Numbered from the stretch's first letter, positions 24,832-32,796 are shown. The stretch is 64,000 bases of DNA from Agromyces lapidis (GCF_009749405.1 NZ_WBIQ01000002.1:310001-374000); one strand, 5' to 3'. The notes: generated from the sequence alone by a model not told the origin. Numbers and translations: made by a program.

Positions 24832-25138
24832 CTCAATCAACGATGTTGTAGCGGCGTACGCGGCACGACACGCAATGGAACCCGTCGAAGCGGAAACACA
24901 CGCACACCTCATCGCACACCGAATCCTCGAAGGCATGGAAGAACCCGTGTGCGAGTTCGGCCACACAGCAACCACATGCACTCGTTCGGTGACGCACCGG
25001 CTGGTGTCGTGTGAGGGGCCGGCGAACATTTGCCAGGGTGCGCGTGCGTTCGCGGATGAGGTGCGGGCTGACCCGAACATGCGGTGTAAGAAGTGTCGCC
25101 GCCCGTTGGGTGTGTGTTGGCGGATGTGGGTGATCTGA
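24824..25138 (+). CDS. Phage protein with paired Cys motifs
   Basis: 104 residues with a helical N-terminus and CEFGHTATTC ... CKKCRRPLGVC, spaced like a zinc-binding knuckle. Function unknown. Confidence 0.55.
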   Translation: MRDSINDVVAAYAARHAMEPVEAETHAHLIAHRILEGMEEPVCEFGHTATTCTRSVTHRLVSCEGPANICQGARAFADEVRADPNMRCKKCRRPLGVCWRMWVI

Positions 25139-25311
25139 TGTCCGAAACGTCTGGTATTTACCGGTCCAACATTGATCTGACCATCGAATGTGATTGCGGG
25201 TTTGAGGGTGACGTGGTCGGTGTTGAAGACCGTGAGGATCTCACGTTGTGGTGGACGTGCCCGAACTGTGGTCACCCCGAAACCGAACACTTCGGAGACG
25301 ACCGTGACTGA
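25138..25311 (+). CDS. Small zinc-ribbon phage protein
   Basis: 57 residues with ECDCGFEG and WTCPNCGHPE, a two-knuckle zinc ribbon. Unknown role; start overlaps the previous stop. Confidence 0.6.
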   Translation: MSETSGIYRSNIDLTIECDCGFEGDVVGVEDREDLTLWWTCPNCGHPETEHFGDDRD

Positions 25312-25678
25312 GATCGGCGATGCGGCGCAGAAGCGTCTCGATGAGATTCGCGAAGATAACGACGGACAGTGGGGGCCAGCATTTCAGGATGAGCCCTCCG
25401 CGTTCGTCGATGGGTTCGAGGCGGGAGCGCTGTGGATGGCTGACGCGCTGGCGGACTGGATTCGCGGTGACGCCAACCGATCCGCAATCGCGCAGCGGGC
25501 ACATGACGACGCGGAGGGAATCGAGCCCGTCGGGACGAGCACGCCGAACGAAGTCGAGTGGTATCAGGCGGGCAACTGGGCACACTCGCGGCTCCGCGCA
25601 AGAGCCCGCGAACTGGGCGGAATCATCCCCCAACCCACCCCTGAACCCGACACCACCGAGGAGGACGACTGTGGCTGA
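25304..25678 (+). CDS. Phage protein of unknown function
   Basis: A 124-residue GTG-start protein, mostly helical and acidic, ending in a proline-rich acidic tail (PTPEPDTTEEDD). The tail carries the first of three copies of a repeated DNA word that also appears in the next gene. Confidence 0.5.
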   Translation: MTEIGDAAQKRLDEIREDNDGQWGPAFQDEPSAFVDGFEAGALWMADALADWIRGDANRSAIAQRAHDDAEGIEPVGTSTPNEVEWYQAGNWAHSRLRARARELGGIIPQPTPEPDTTEEDDCG

Positions 25679-26039
25679 CCCCGTGACGATCCCTACGTGC
25701 ATGGTCTGCACGATCAAGGCACACGGAGGCGACCGCTTCCCCGAGCCGCTGCCGGATCACGTTTGGATGTGCCCGCAGCACTGGAACATCTATCTCGCGT
25801 TGGCGCTCGGCCCGATGGATCTGCACCTCCCGACCCGCGTGAGCGTGATCGCTGAACCCGACACCACCACCACGAACGAAGACCTGATCGCCGAGGTGCG
25901 GGCGCACTCGAAGTACCTCGAAGACGGTACGGGGCTCCACTACGAGGCCAAGATGCTCACCCGCCTTGCCGACGCCCTCGAAGCCGCCGCGATCCGCACC
26001 GCTGAACCCGACACTTCCGAGATTGACGCTCGTGAGTAG
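25671..26039 (+). CDS. Phage protein with N-terminal Cys-rich segment
   Basis: 122 residues, GTG start. CMVCTIK and WMCPQHW may bind zinc; then a helical region flanked by AEPDTT and AEPDTS, related to the tail of the previous protein. Function unknown. Confidence 0.5.
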   Translation: MADPVTIPTCMVCTIKAHGGDRFPEPLPDHVWMCPQHWNIYLALALGPMDLHLPTRVSVIAEPDTTTTNEDLIAEVRAHSKYLEDGTGLHYEAKMLTRLADALEAAAIRTAEPDTSEIDARE

Positions 26040-26187
26040 CGGCCGGTTCACTCTCGCCATCTGTTTCACCGCCGCACTCACTTTTTGTGTGTTGGGCAGG
26101 CAGTGGCAGTTCGCTGGGGTCGTGTTCGCGGCCCTCCTCATCATTGTGGGCGTCCGTTGGGGCGCAGACAGGAAAACAAGACCATGA
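26032..26187 (+). CDS. Small membrane protein
   Basis: 51 residues with two hydrophobic stretches (LAICFTAALTFCVL and FAGVVFAALLIIVGV). Unknown; GTG start overlapping the previous gene by 8 bp. Confidence 0.5.
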   Translation: MSSGRFTLAICFTAALTFCVLGRQWQFAGVVFAALLIIVGVRWGADRKTRP

Positions 26188-26558
26188 CTATCAACAGTGT
26201 CGCGAGCGCCAGGAAACTGACTGCCGAAGCCAGCACCCCCGCCAACAAGTATCTGGGGCTGACCATCTCTGGTGGCGAGGGGGCCTTGACCATCAATGTC
26301 GCCCCGGAGGATTTCGCACGCGAGATCAACGCGGCTGGTATTCCCGGGTTGACCGTCACATACGAGAAGCCCGTTGAGATGCCCACCGAACCCGGCGCAT
26401 ACCACGACAAGGACGGCGACCTCTGGGTTCGCGACCGCGACGGCAACTGGATCGACTTCAGCCTGGGGGTGCGCCTCGACCGCCGACCGGGAACGAACCC
26501 GCCGAAGCAGTACGGCCCCTACACCCGACTGATTCCCGAAACGGAGGCCGACCTGTGA
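26184..26558 (+). CDS. Phage protein of unknown function
   Basis: 124 residues. The C-terminal half has a beta-rich DKDGDLWVRDRDGNWIDF segment repeated in style as in small phage display or SH3-like proteins. Not recognised. Confidence 0.5.
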   Translation: MTINSVASARKLTAEASTPANKYLGLTISGGEGALTINVAPEDFAREINAAGIPGLTVTYEKPVEMPTEPGAYHDKDGDLWVRDRDGNWIDFSLGVRLDRRPGTNPPKQYGPYTRLIPETEADL

Positions 26559-26782
26559 ACACCGTCGAACACCTCACAGACGCCCTCACCGCGGCACGCA
26601 AAGACAGCGAATACACGCGCACCATCGTCGCGAACCTTGAACAGGCCCGCGACCACCACCGACACCACGCATCAATGGCAGACGCGGAACTCGTGACCGC
26701 ATACCACGACCGTGACGCCACCGAACAGCGTGTCCGTGAACTCGAATCACAACTCATCGCCGCATGGGGAGAACCATCGTGA
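26555..26782 (+). CDS. Coiled-coil phage protein
   Basis: 75 residues, almost entirely a charged helix (LEQARDHHRHHASMADAE), likely a coiled coil. GTG start in a GTGA overlap with the previous stop. Confidence 0.5.
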   Translation: MNTVEHLTDALTAARKDSEYTRTIVANLEQARDHHRHHASMADAELVTAYHDRDATEQRVRELESQLIAAWGEPS

Positions 26783-26928
26783 GCGACCGGCGAGAGTTCG
26801 TCGGCGCGGGCTGCTTCAAGTACCGATGCCCGGCTCCCATCGCGTGGATCGTCTACGAGAACATTCACGATGGCGAGAGCGACTGGATGCTGACTTGCGA
26901 CGCCCACAGGACGTGGGCCTGGTCATGA
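26779..26928 (+). CDS. Small Cys-containing phage protein
   Basis: 49 residues with CFKYRCPAP and LTCDAH, a possible treble-clef or zinc site. GTG start overlapping the previous stop by 4 bp. Confidence 0.5.
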   Translation: MSDRREFVGAGCFKYRCPAPIAWIVYENIHDGESDWMLTCDAHRTWAWS

Positions 26929-27023
26929 GGTTCCTCGAACTGGTCGCCGTCCTGTGCACGGTCGTGTTCTGCACGTACTGCATGTTCCTACTCGTCACCG
27001 TACGACCGAAAGAGGTGAAGTGA
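26925..27023 (+). CDS. Very small membrane peptide
   Basis: 32 residues with one transmembrane helix (VAVLCTVVFCTYCMFLLV). Coupled on both sides by overlapping codons, which supports translation. Confidence 0.45.
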   Translation: MRFLELVAVLCTVVFCTYCMFLLVTVRPKEVK

Positions 27024-27316
27024 TGGGCGTCGATACCACGATGGGCATCCTCGATCAGCGCGAGCACGAGATCGAGACACTCGACGCGCTGATTGCTCAG
27101 GGGCACGTGAGAGTCGAGCAGGCACGGGAGCTTGCCGCGAGCATGAGGGAGAGCGCGGAGCTTGCGGACAGGCGCGCCCGTGGCGAGGAGAACAACCTTC
27201 GCCGCGAGTGCAACGGCGTGAACGCGCTCGTCGCTGCGCGTGAAGCGCTCATGGCGGCGGATGCGGCGTACCGAGGATGGGCATCATCTGAATCACGCGA
27301 CGCCGAGTCCTCATGA
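27023..27316 (+). CDS. Coiled-coil phage protein
   Basis: 97 residues, heptad-rich helix (ALIAQGHVRVEQARELA) throughout. Function unknown. Confidence 0.5.
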   Translation: MGVDTTMGILDQREHEIETLDALIAQGHVRVEQARELAASMRESAELADRRARGEENNLRRECNGVNALVAAREALMAADAAYRGWASSESRDAESS

Positions 27317-27504
27317 CTTTCCTTTCTTACAACACCGGGCAGATCACATACGTGGTCTGCCCCACCTGCTGGGCGTGGGCGAACACGACAACCCAGCTCA
27401 ACCGTCACCACTGCGACCGCGACTGGCCGCGGTTCCTTCGAACATGCAACTGCGGCGACTGCCGTGCGTTTAGGGGATGGGCCGATGTTCACGAAGACGT
27501 TTGA
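27313..27504 (+). CDS. Small zinc-finger phage protein
   Basis: 63 residues with VVCPTCWAW ... HHCD and CNCGDC, enough Cys/His for one or two zinc sites. It overlaps the RusA gene by 20 bp. Confidence 0.55.
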   Translation: MTFLSYNTGQITYVVCPTCWAWANTTTQLNRHHCDRDWPRFLRTCNCGDCRAFRGWADVHEDV

Positions 27505-27844
27505 GTTCGAGTGGACGAAACCGCCCCTCTCGCTCAACTACCGGATGCACCGAATGCAGGAAGCAAAGATCGTCAAGGAAGTCCGCACCCTCATGCACGC
27601 ATCCGCACGACACATGCCCGACCTCGGACGGTGCGAAGTGCGACTCGTGTGGTTCGTGAAAGACCGACGACGCCGCGACGACGAGAACCCCGTCTCCACC
27701 CTCAAGGCGCTCTGCGATGGACTCGTTGACGCCGAGGTAGTGCCTGACGACACGCACGAATACATGGTCAAGCACATGCCCGAGATTCGGTACGTGCCTG
27801 GTTGCACACCGCACTTCGAGTTCACCGTTACGGAGATCCCATGA
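27485..27844 (+). CDS. RusA-family Holliday junction resolvase
   Basis: A 119-residue protein with PLSLNYRMH near the N-terminus and the metal-binding RRRDDENPVSTLKALCDGLVDAEVVPDD core that defines RusA. It should cut branched DNA during phage recombination and packaging, and lies upstream of the RecT/YqaJ pair. ATG at 27485 follows AGGGG. Confidence 0.85.
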   Translation: MFTKTFEFEWTKPPLSLNYRMHRMQEAKIVKEVRTLMHASARHMPDLGRCEVRLVWFVKDRRRRDDENPVSTLKALCDGLVDAEVVPDDTHEYMVKHMPEIRYVPGCTPHFEFTVTEIP

Positions 27845-28008
27845 ACGCCCTGTACTACACGATCGAATCCCGTAGTGACGCCACGTCTGAGGACTGGTCG
27901 CGCTACCTCGGACCGTGGTCGTTTGATGACGTGGTGCAATTCGTCTCCTACTGGAACCGCGCGCTCGGATACAACAAGTTCCGCTATGTCAAGGGGGAGT
28001 CATCGTGA
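27841..28008 (+). CDS. Small phage protein
   Basis: 55 residues (MNALYYTIESRSD start), aromatic-rich, not recognised. ATGA overlap with rusA-like gene. Confidence 0.5.
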   Translation: MNALYYTIESRSDATSEDWSRYLGPWSFDDVVQFVSYWNRALGYNKFRYVKGESS

Positions 28009-28376
28009 ACGCTGTTGAGACGTTGGAAGCCGCAATCACGAAACTCGAACGCATCAAGTCGGACAGTTTCCCCGGACCTTGGGCACACTGGCCCGAGGCA
28101 GGCGACATCGAGATCATGAACGAATCCTTCTCGCACGTGGTCGTCTCAAAGGTTCGGCCACGTGACGGTTGGCGAGGACCGATTTACCGGGAGAACTACG
28201 AACCGAACGCGGAACTGATCGTCACCTTGCATCGCACGATCGACGCACAACTCGCGATCCTGCGGGACTCGTATCTGATCGCGAGCAGTCTGCCGCCCAG
28301 CGTGGCATTCCCGAGCACAAACACACCGGACATTCGAGCACTCGCGTTGGCACGCGCAATTTTGGGGGACTCATGA
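28005..28376 (+). CDS. Phage protein of unknown function
   Basis: 123 residues with the segment SFPGPWAHWPEAGDIEIM and helical ends; resembles the many uncharacterised actinophage proteins that carry FPGPW. GTG start in a GTGA overlap. Confidence 0.5.
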   Translation: MNAVETLEAAITKLERIKSDSFPGPWAHWPEAGDIEIMNESFSHVVVSKVRPRDGWRGPIYRENYEPNAELIVTLHRTIDAQLAILRDSYLIASSLPPSVAFPSTNTPDIRALALARAILGDS

Positions 28377-28483
28377 CACACCCACACACCCCAGACGAAT
28401 GGGACGACCTCACACTCATCGACCCCGACGAACACTGGCAACACATCATCGACCACGCCGACAACACGAGAGGCGACACATGA
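28373..28483 (+). CDS. Very small phage protein
   Basis: 36 residues, His/Asp-rich (MTHPHTPDEWDDLTL). It overlaps neighbours on both sides by 4 bp, the main support for translation. Confidence 0.4.
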   Translation: MTHPHTPDEWDDLTLIDPDEHWQHIIDHADNTRGDT

Positions 28484-29103
28484 TCGACCGCATCCTCTGT
28501 GACGGAACCGACCGCGACATGTGGAAACACGCACGCGAATCCGTCATTGGTGCGTCAGACGCCGCCCGCCTGTCAAAACTTGGATCAGTGCCGCTGTACC
28601 TCGCGGCAAAACTCAAACGCGACATCTTCACCGGGAACGTGTTCACCGAATCGGGATACCGGTGGGAACCAATGATCCTCGGGTGGGGTGGCTACGAACA
28701 CAACGTCGCACTCTTCCACGCACCAGACGAGACCGGGTTCGCCGCGACCCCTGACGGAATCAAAGTCAATGCCGCTGATACTTCCATTTCGCTGGCCGAA
28801 GTGAAAGTAAAACACGTTCTGCTTTCAAAGCGAACCAAAGGCCCAACGTTGGCCGAATGGCGTCAGCTCGCATGGCAGTTCCGCGTCATCCCCGAAGCCG
28901 AACACATCGACTGGTTGTGGGGCGACATCGACAAAACGGGTGACGGTGAAGACCTCATCGACGACGAACCCCAATTCATTCGCGTCTACCCAGACGACCC
29001 CAAGATCGTCCAACTGCAAGAGCATTTGGAACCGATCGCCACTGACCTTCTGAGCCGCCTCCGGGCGGCTCTCGCATTTGAACGGGAGCTTGAGAGTGTC
29101 TAA
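28480..29103 (+). CDS. YqaJ-type phage exonuclease
   Basis: A 207-residue protein with GASDAARL, ESGYRWEPM, ATPDG and the catalytic EVKVKH, in the order of YqaJ-family (lambda-exonuclease fold) recombinases. It should resect DNA ends for the RecT annealase that follows with an 8-bp overlap. Confidence 0.82.
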   Translation: MIDRILCDGTDRDMWKHARESVIGASDAARLSKLGSVPLYLAAKLKRDIFTGNVFTESGYRWEPMILGWGGYEHNVALFHAPDETGFAATPDGIKVNAADTSISLAEVKVKHVLLSKRTKGPTLAEWRQLAWQFRVIPEAEHIDWLWGDIDKTGDGEDLIDDEPQFIRVYPDDPKIVQLQEHLEPIATDLLSRLRAALAFERELESV

Positions 29104-29896
29104 CGAAGTTGTGTTGGTTCCGCAGTCCGCTGACCCCGCAAAGTGGTCGCTCGAGCAGGGCGCGCTCCTCGAGTTCGCCGGCCTTGTGAAGACCGTCATG
29201 AAGGACGGGCAACGCGTCAAAGAGTACGCACCCGTCAGCGTCACGCAGGCGTTCATTCAAGCCGTCCAGCGAAGCGGTCTCGACCCGTTCGCCCGGCAGA
29301 TTTACGCCGCCGAAATGGGCGGCAAGTGGACAATCCTGGGCGCGATCGACGGATTCCGTGCCGTTGCTGCCGCGTCGAAGGAGTACGAGGGTCGCACGCC
29401 GATCCAGTACACCGCAGACGGGGTCACATGGACTGACGTTTGGCTGTCGCAGGACAACCCTGCCGCCGCCCGCGTGGGAGTCAAACGCAAGGGGTACAAC
29501 GACTACGCGTACACGGTCGTGACATGGGCCGAGTTCGGCAGGACAACGGGACAGTGGCGGTCACAACCCGCACACATGCTCGGAATCCGCGTGCTCTCGC
29601 ACGCTCTCCGCGACGCCTTCCCGCAACTCCTCGGCGGCATCTACACCCCAGAAGACTTCGACCACCAAGCAGACGCAATCGTCATCGAACCATCCGAAGA
29701 CTGGGGGGCACTCATCGCGGTTGCGACCACCAAGGAAGACCTTTCCGTCATCGCCGAACGGGCACGCAACCGCAACGAATACTCCGACGACGTGAGAACC
29801 CTCGTCCTCACCCGTGCAGGAGCAATCAGCCGCGGCGAGATCGAGTCGGAACCGGTCATCACGCAGGCATACCACGACGCAAAGGAGGAATCATGA
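29096..29896 (+). CDS. recT: RecT-family single-strand annealing protein
   Basis: 266 residues, GTG start overlapping the exonuclease stop. VTQAFIQAVQRSGLDPFARQIY and WTILGAIDGFRAVA are RecT/Bet hallmarks. With the YqaJ exonuclease it forms a phage recombination pair for end repair and gene exchange. Confidence 0.88.
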   Translation: MSNEVVLVPQSADPAKWSLEQGALLEFAGLVKTVMKDGQRVKEYAPVSVTQAFIQAVQRSGLDPFARQIYAAEMGGKWTILGAIDGFRAVAAASKEYEGRTPIQYTADGVTWTDVWLSQDNPAAARVGVKRKGYNDYAYTVVTWAEFGRTTGQWRSQPAHMLGIRVLSHALRDAFPQLLGGIYTPEDFDHQADAIVIEPSEDWGALIAVATTKEDLSVIAERARNRNEYSDDVRTLVLTRAGAISRGEIESEPVITQAYHDAKEES

Positions 29897-30147
29897 GCGC
29901 ACTCACGGAAGCAATGCAGGAGTACGCAAACGCGATTCGGGGCGACTGGTCTGACTTCGATGGCCGCTCCGAGCGGGATGTGATCGAGGACTGGATCGGC
30001 GAGATCGACAACCCCTCAGATAAGACGCTCGAGCAGTGGCGGGATCAGCTCGGACTGTGCCCGGACGGCAACGGACACTGGGCTGGTTTCAAGTGGGGGA
30101 ACTGTCGCCGCGAGGACTGCCCGACTCAGGTGGCGAGGGAATCGTGA
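29893..30147 (+). CDS. Small phage protein
   Basis: 84 residues; acidic helix, then GLCPDGNGHWAGFKWGNCRREDCP with three Cys, perhaps a zinc site. Function unknown. Confidence 0.5.
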   Translation: MSALTEAMQEYANAIRGDWSDFDGRSERDVIEDWIGEIDNPSDKTLEQWRDQLGLCPDGNGHWAGFKWGNCRREDCPTQVARES

Positions 30148-30437
30148 GCGTCGTGAATCTGAACCCGCCCACCTTCCACGCCTGGATGGACTCGGCCGCC
30201 TGTGCCGAATACCCCGGTGACATGTGGTTCGCCGAAAACGGTGGAACCGACCGCCTCGAAAACGCACGCCGCATATGCGAAACCTGCCCCGTCCAACAAG
30301 CATGCCTACAACACGCACTCAACAACAACGAACCACACGGCATGTGGGGCGGCAAAACGTCACGGCAACGCAAAGCAATCCGCCACAACGAACACGAACG
30401 CCGACGACAACTCAAAGCACAACGAGAAGCCAGCTAA
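30144..30437 (+). CDS. WhiB-family transcriptional regulator
   Basis: 97 residues, GTG start. C20, C45, C48 and C54 (RRICETCPVQQAC) are the four iron-sulfur ligands, and HGMWGGKT is the G-[VIM]-W-G-G turn of WhiB proteins, followed by a basic tail. Phage WhiB proteins can bind host sigma factor and redirect transcription. The C-terminus is Arg/Gln-rich, suitable for DNA contact. Confidence 0.9.
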   Translation: MSVVNLNPPTFHAWMDSAACAEYPGDMWFAENGGTDRLENARRICETCPVQQACLQHALNNNEPHGMWGGKTSRQRKAIRHNEHERRRQLKAQREAS

Positions 30438-30455
30438 CCCGGAAGAGAGACAGAT

Positions 30456-31232
30456 ATGGGCGACATGAACGTGCTCTCGCTCTTCGCTGGCATCGGTGGG
30501 ATCGAGCTTGGACTTGAACGCGCCGGAATGAAAACAGTTGGGCAAGTCGAGATCGACCCGTGGTGCAGGACGGTCCTTGAACATCATTGGCCCGATACGC
30601 CGCGGCACGACGACGTACTCACTACGCCCCAATGGTGGGCATCAAAGGAGCGACCGAATGTCGATCTCGTCTGCGGGGGATTCCCTTGCCAGCCGTTCAG
30701 CCTTGCCGGCTTCCAACTCGGAGTCTTCGACGAACGATGGATGTGGCCCGCATTCGCGGATGTCATACGCGCAGTACGACCCCGCTACGTCCTCGTGGAG
30801 AACGTCTCAGCTCTCGTTCGAGATGCCGGAGCTTGGGGAACCGTCCTTGCCGACCTTCACGCCCTCGGGTTCGATGCAGAGTGGGCGACTCTACGAGCGT
30901 CCGACTTCGGCGCACCCCATAACCGTGAACGGGTCTACCTCGTGGCCTACCCCCAGGGCGAGCATGGGCAAGCACGGGATCGCTTGGGCGCGAGCCGAGT
31001 CGGGGGAGCACCGCTCACAGCTCGAGGACTATCTGGCTTGGCGGTACCTGCGCGCCGGCGGGCAGCGAGTGAGTGGCTTGCTCGTGAACCCCGAGTGGAC
31101 CGACTGGCTGATGGGATTCCCCGACAGGTGGACCGCCTGCGAGGAGCCGGCAACGCTGTCGTCCCTCCCGTCATCGAACACATTGGAGGGCTGATCGTTG
31201 AGCACGCCGAAAGCACTGCTCAAGCAGCTTGA
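30456..31232 (+). CDS. DNA cytosine-5 methyltransferase (Dcm type)
   Basis: A 258-residue enzyme with motif I LSLFAGIGGIELGLERAG, catalytic motif IV GGFPCQPFS (about residue 78), motif VI LVENVSAL, motif VIII NRERVYLV, and the C-terminal RLRGAGNAVVPPVIEHIG (motifs IX/X). Complete but compact. A second frame inside it (30658-31194) also appears to be coding. It is the second C5 methyltransferase of the prophage, probably with a different target site. Confidence 0.88.
   Translation: MGDMNVLSLFAGIGGIELGLERAGMKTVGQVEIDPWCRTVLEHHWPDTPRHDDVLTTPQWWASKERPNVDLVCGGFPCQPFSLAGFQLGVFDERWMWPAFADVIRAVRPRYVLVENVSALVRDAGAWGTVLADLHALGFDAEWATLRASDFGAPHNRERVYLVAYPQGEHGQARDRLGASRVGGAPLTARGLSGLAVPARRRAASEWLAREPRVDRLADGIPRQVDRLRGAGNAVVPPVIEHIGGLIVEHAESTAQAA
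30658..31194 (+). CDS. Nested out-of-frame protein inside the methyltransferase gene
   Basis: 178 residues in the +1 frame of the methyltransferase. It has AAAGGAG ending 7 nt before its ATG, in mid-gene. The protein has SSAGDSLASRSALPA, SSWRTSQLSFE, FTPSGSMQSGRLYERP, SWPTPRAS and NPEWTDWLMGFPDRWT. From memory these segments match the consensus of a phage protein family associated with Dcm-type genes (SGMxRxG, WPTP, WVEWLMGFPxGWT). No database check was possible, so it could still be a conserved shadow frame. Confidence 0.55.
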   Translation: MSISSAGDSLASRSALPASNSESSTNDGCGPHSRMSYAQYDPATSSWRTSQLSFEMPELGEPSLPTFTPSGSMQSGRLYERPTSAHPITVNGSTSWPTPRASMGKHGIAWARAESGEHRSQLEDYLAWRYLRAGGQRVSGLLVNPEWTDWLMGFPDRWTACEEPATLSSLPSSNTLEG

Positions 31233-31536
31233 GGCTCGTGACGGTCATGTGTCTGCTTGGACTGGTGAGGATTGTCCGGAACTTGTTCCGCAGCATCGTC
31301 AGGGTGGTATGGGTGGCCGGCGGGGGAAGCATCGTCTGTCGAATGTGGTGTGGCTTGAGTCGTCGCTGAACGGCTTGATCGAGTCAGACCCGGAGTTTCA
31401 GGCGGAAGCAGTACGCCGGGGCATCAAGGTGTCTGGGTTTGAGGAGCCGTCGTTGGTGCCGATCGTGCATGCCGTTCATGGGCGTTGTCTGCTTGCGGAT
31501 GACGGCACCGTGCATACGGGTTTGGAGGTGTTCTGA
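31198..31536 (+). CDS. HNH-like phage protein
   Basis: 112 residues, TTG start with GGAGGG 7 nt upstream. CPELVPQHRQGGMGGRRGKHRLSNVVW resembles an HNH-type fold (His near Cys, then Asn). Overlaps the methyltransferase 3' end by 35 bp. Confidence 0.55.
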   Translation: MSTPKALLKQLEARDGHVSAWTGEDCPELVPQHRQGGMGGRRGKHRLSNVVWLESSLNGLIESDPEFQAEAVRRGIKVSGFEEPSLVPIVHAVHGRCLLADDGTVHTGLEVF

Positions 31537-31643
31537 TGCGTGAGTTGCCGTGTCCGTGGTGCGGGTGCAGAACCAACCCGGAGGAAGTGTTTTGTCGTCC
31601 GTGCGTGCTGGTGGCGCGCGAATACATGGCCCTATGGAGGTGA
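31536..31643 (+). CDS. Small zinc-ribbon phage protein
   Basis: 35 residues; LPCPWCGCR and FCRPC form a minimal Cys4 zinc site. TGATG junction with the preceding gene. Confidence 0.5.
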   Translation: MRELPCPWCGCRTNPEEVFCRPCVLVAREYMALWR

Positions 31644-31647
31644 GCTA

Positions 31648-32367
31648 GTGCAGAAAGACGATCGCTTGTATGGGCGATTCACACTCGATTTCGCTGACTC
31701 ACCGAAGATTGCCCCCTTGTCGGATCAGGCGTTTCGGACGCTCGTTGAGATGACGTTGCATTCGCGTCGCATGTTGGATGACGGGTTCGTTGATGCACGT
31801 ATTGCGTCGAAAAAGTGGCGGAAGAAATCAATTGATGAACTGTGTACGAACGACACAGAGAAGCCGTCACTGATTCGCGTGGATGGCGGTTTTCGTATCC
31901 ATGATTTCGAGCAGCATCAGCAGACCCGCGCGGACATTGAGAAGAAGCGGGAGGCAGGCCGAAAAGGTGGTCAAGCACGTGCTCAAGCACATGCTAAGGC
32001 GGATGCTCAAGCACCTTCCAAGCTAACAACAGAGACAGAGACAGAGACATCTTCTTCTACGAAGAAGAGAGAGAGCGCTTCGCGCGGGTCTCGACTTGAT
32101 CCGTCTTGGCTTCCCTCTGCCGGGGATGTCGCGAAGATTCGTTCGGAGTGCCCCGATGTTGACCCTCAGCGAGAGCATGCGGCGTTCGTGGATTACTGGA
32201 TTGCTCAGCCTGGACAGCGGGGGGTGAAGGTCGATTGGTCGGCGACGTGGAGGAATTGGATGCGTCGGAAGCAGTCGGATGCAACCCGTGGTGTGAAGGC
32301 GACGCCGTCTGAGAAGGCTCGGCGGACTGTGATGTTGGCAACGGAACTGTTGGAGGTGGAGTCATGA
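31648..32367 (+). CDS. Phage replication protein (DnaD/DnaT-like organisation)
   Basis: 239 residues; GTG start after GGAGGTGAG. A winged-helix N-terminus (SPKIAPLSDQAFRTLVEMTLHS, KKWRKKSIDELC), a low-complexity linker (TETETETSSSTKK) and a C-terminal FVDYWIAQPG...DWSATWRNWMRR, the motif found at the end of phage replication initiators and helicase loaders. Probably opens the origin or recruits the host helicase. Confidence 0.7.
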   Translation: MQKDDRLYGRFTLDFADSPKIAPLSDQAFRTLVEMTLHSRRMLDDGFVDARIASKKWRKKSIDELCTNDTEKPSLIRVDGGFRIHDFEQHQQTRADIEKKREAGRKGGQARAQAHAKADAQAPSKLTTETETETSSSTKKRESASRGSRLDPSWLPSAGDVAKIRSECPDVDPQREHAAFVDYWIAQPGQRGVKVDWSATWRNWMRRKQSDATRGVKATPSEKARRTVMLATELLEVES

Positions 32368-32504
32368 GCGGGTACAACGACGATGGCTTCCTTGTCGACG
32401 AAGACGGCAATGAATGGGGCTATTGCAACTCGTGTGGCGAGGAAGCGCTGGCCGGTTCTGAGTGCTGCGAAGACGGCGAGGTGGTGCCCAGTGAACAGGG
32501 CTGA
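32364..32504 (+). CDS. Small acidic zinc-ribbon protein
   Basis: 46 residues, acidic, with GYCNSCGEE and ECCED. Unknown function. Confidence 0.5.
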   Translation: MSGYNDDGFLVDEDGNEWGYCNSCGEEALAGSECCEDGEVVPSEQG

Positions 32505-32796
32505 GTGTGCGAAGGTGTTGGCGAAGATCCAGTTGGGTGATAACCGGCAGGTTGATCAGCTCACGTTGGATGAGTGGTTTGACACGATCGGGCACCTCGA
32601 GTTCGGTGATGCTGTGGCGGCGGTTCGCCTGCATCGGCAGGAGTCGGATAAGTGGTTGATGCCGGCGCATGTGATCGCGAACGCTGCCCGTGCACGTCGC
32701 GACCGTCTGCCGTTGCGTGCTGTTGAGGCGGCTGCTCGTGAGTGCCCTATGCATGCGGGGTATCCGTTGCCGTGTCTCAGATGCGAGGCATTCTGA
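32491..32796 (+). CDS. Phage replication-region protein
   Basis: 101 residues, GTG start, helical. DEWFDTIGHLEFGDAVAAVRLH and the Cys-containing tail CPMHAGYPLPCLRC resemble small replication accessory proteins of actinophages; it follows the replication gene. Confidence 0.55.
   Translation: MNRAECAKVLAKIQLGDNRQVDQLTLDEWFDTIGHLEFGDAVAAVRLHRQESDKWLMPAHVIANAARARRDRLPLRAVEAAARECPMHAGYPLPCLRCEAF

Noticed and set aside
24508..25290. Minus-strand 260-codon frame
   Set aside because: Antisense to four coupled plus-strand genes and compositionally a shadow frame.
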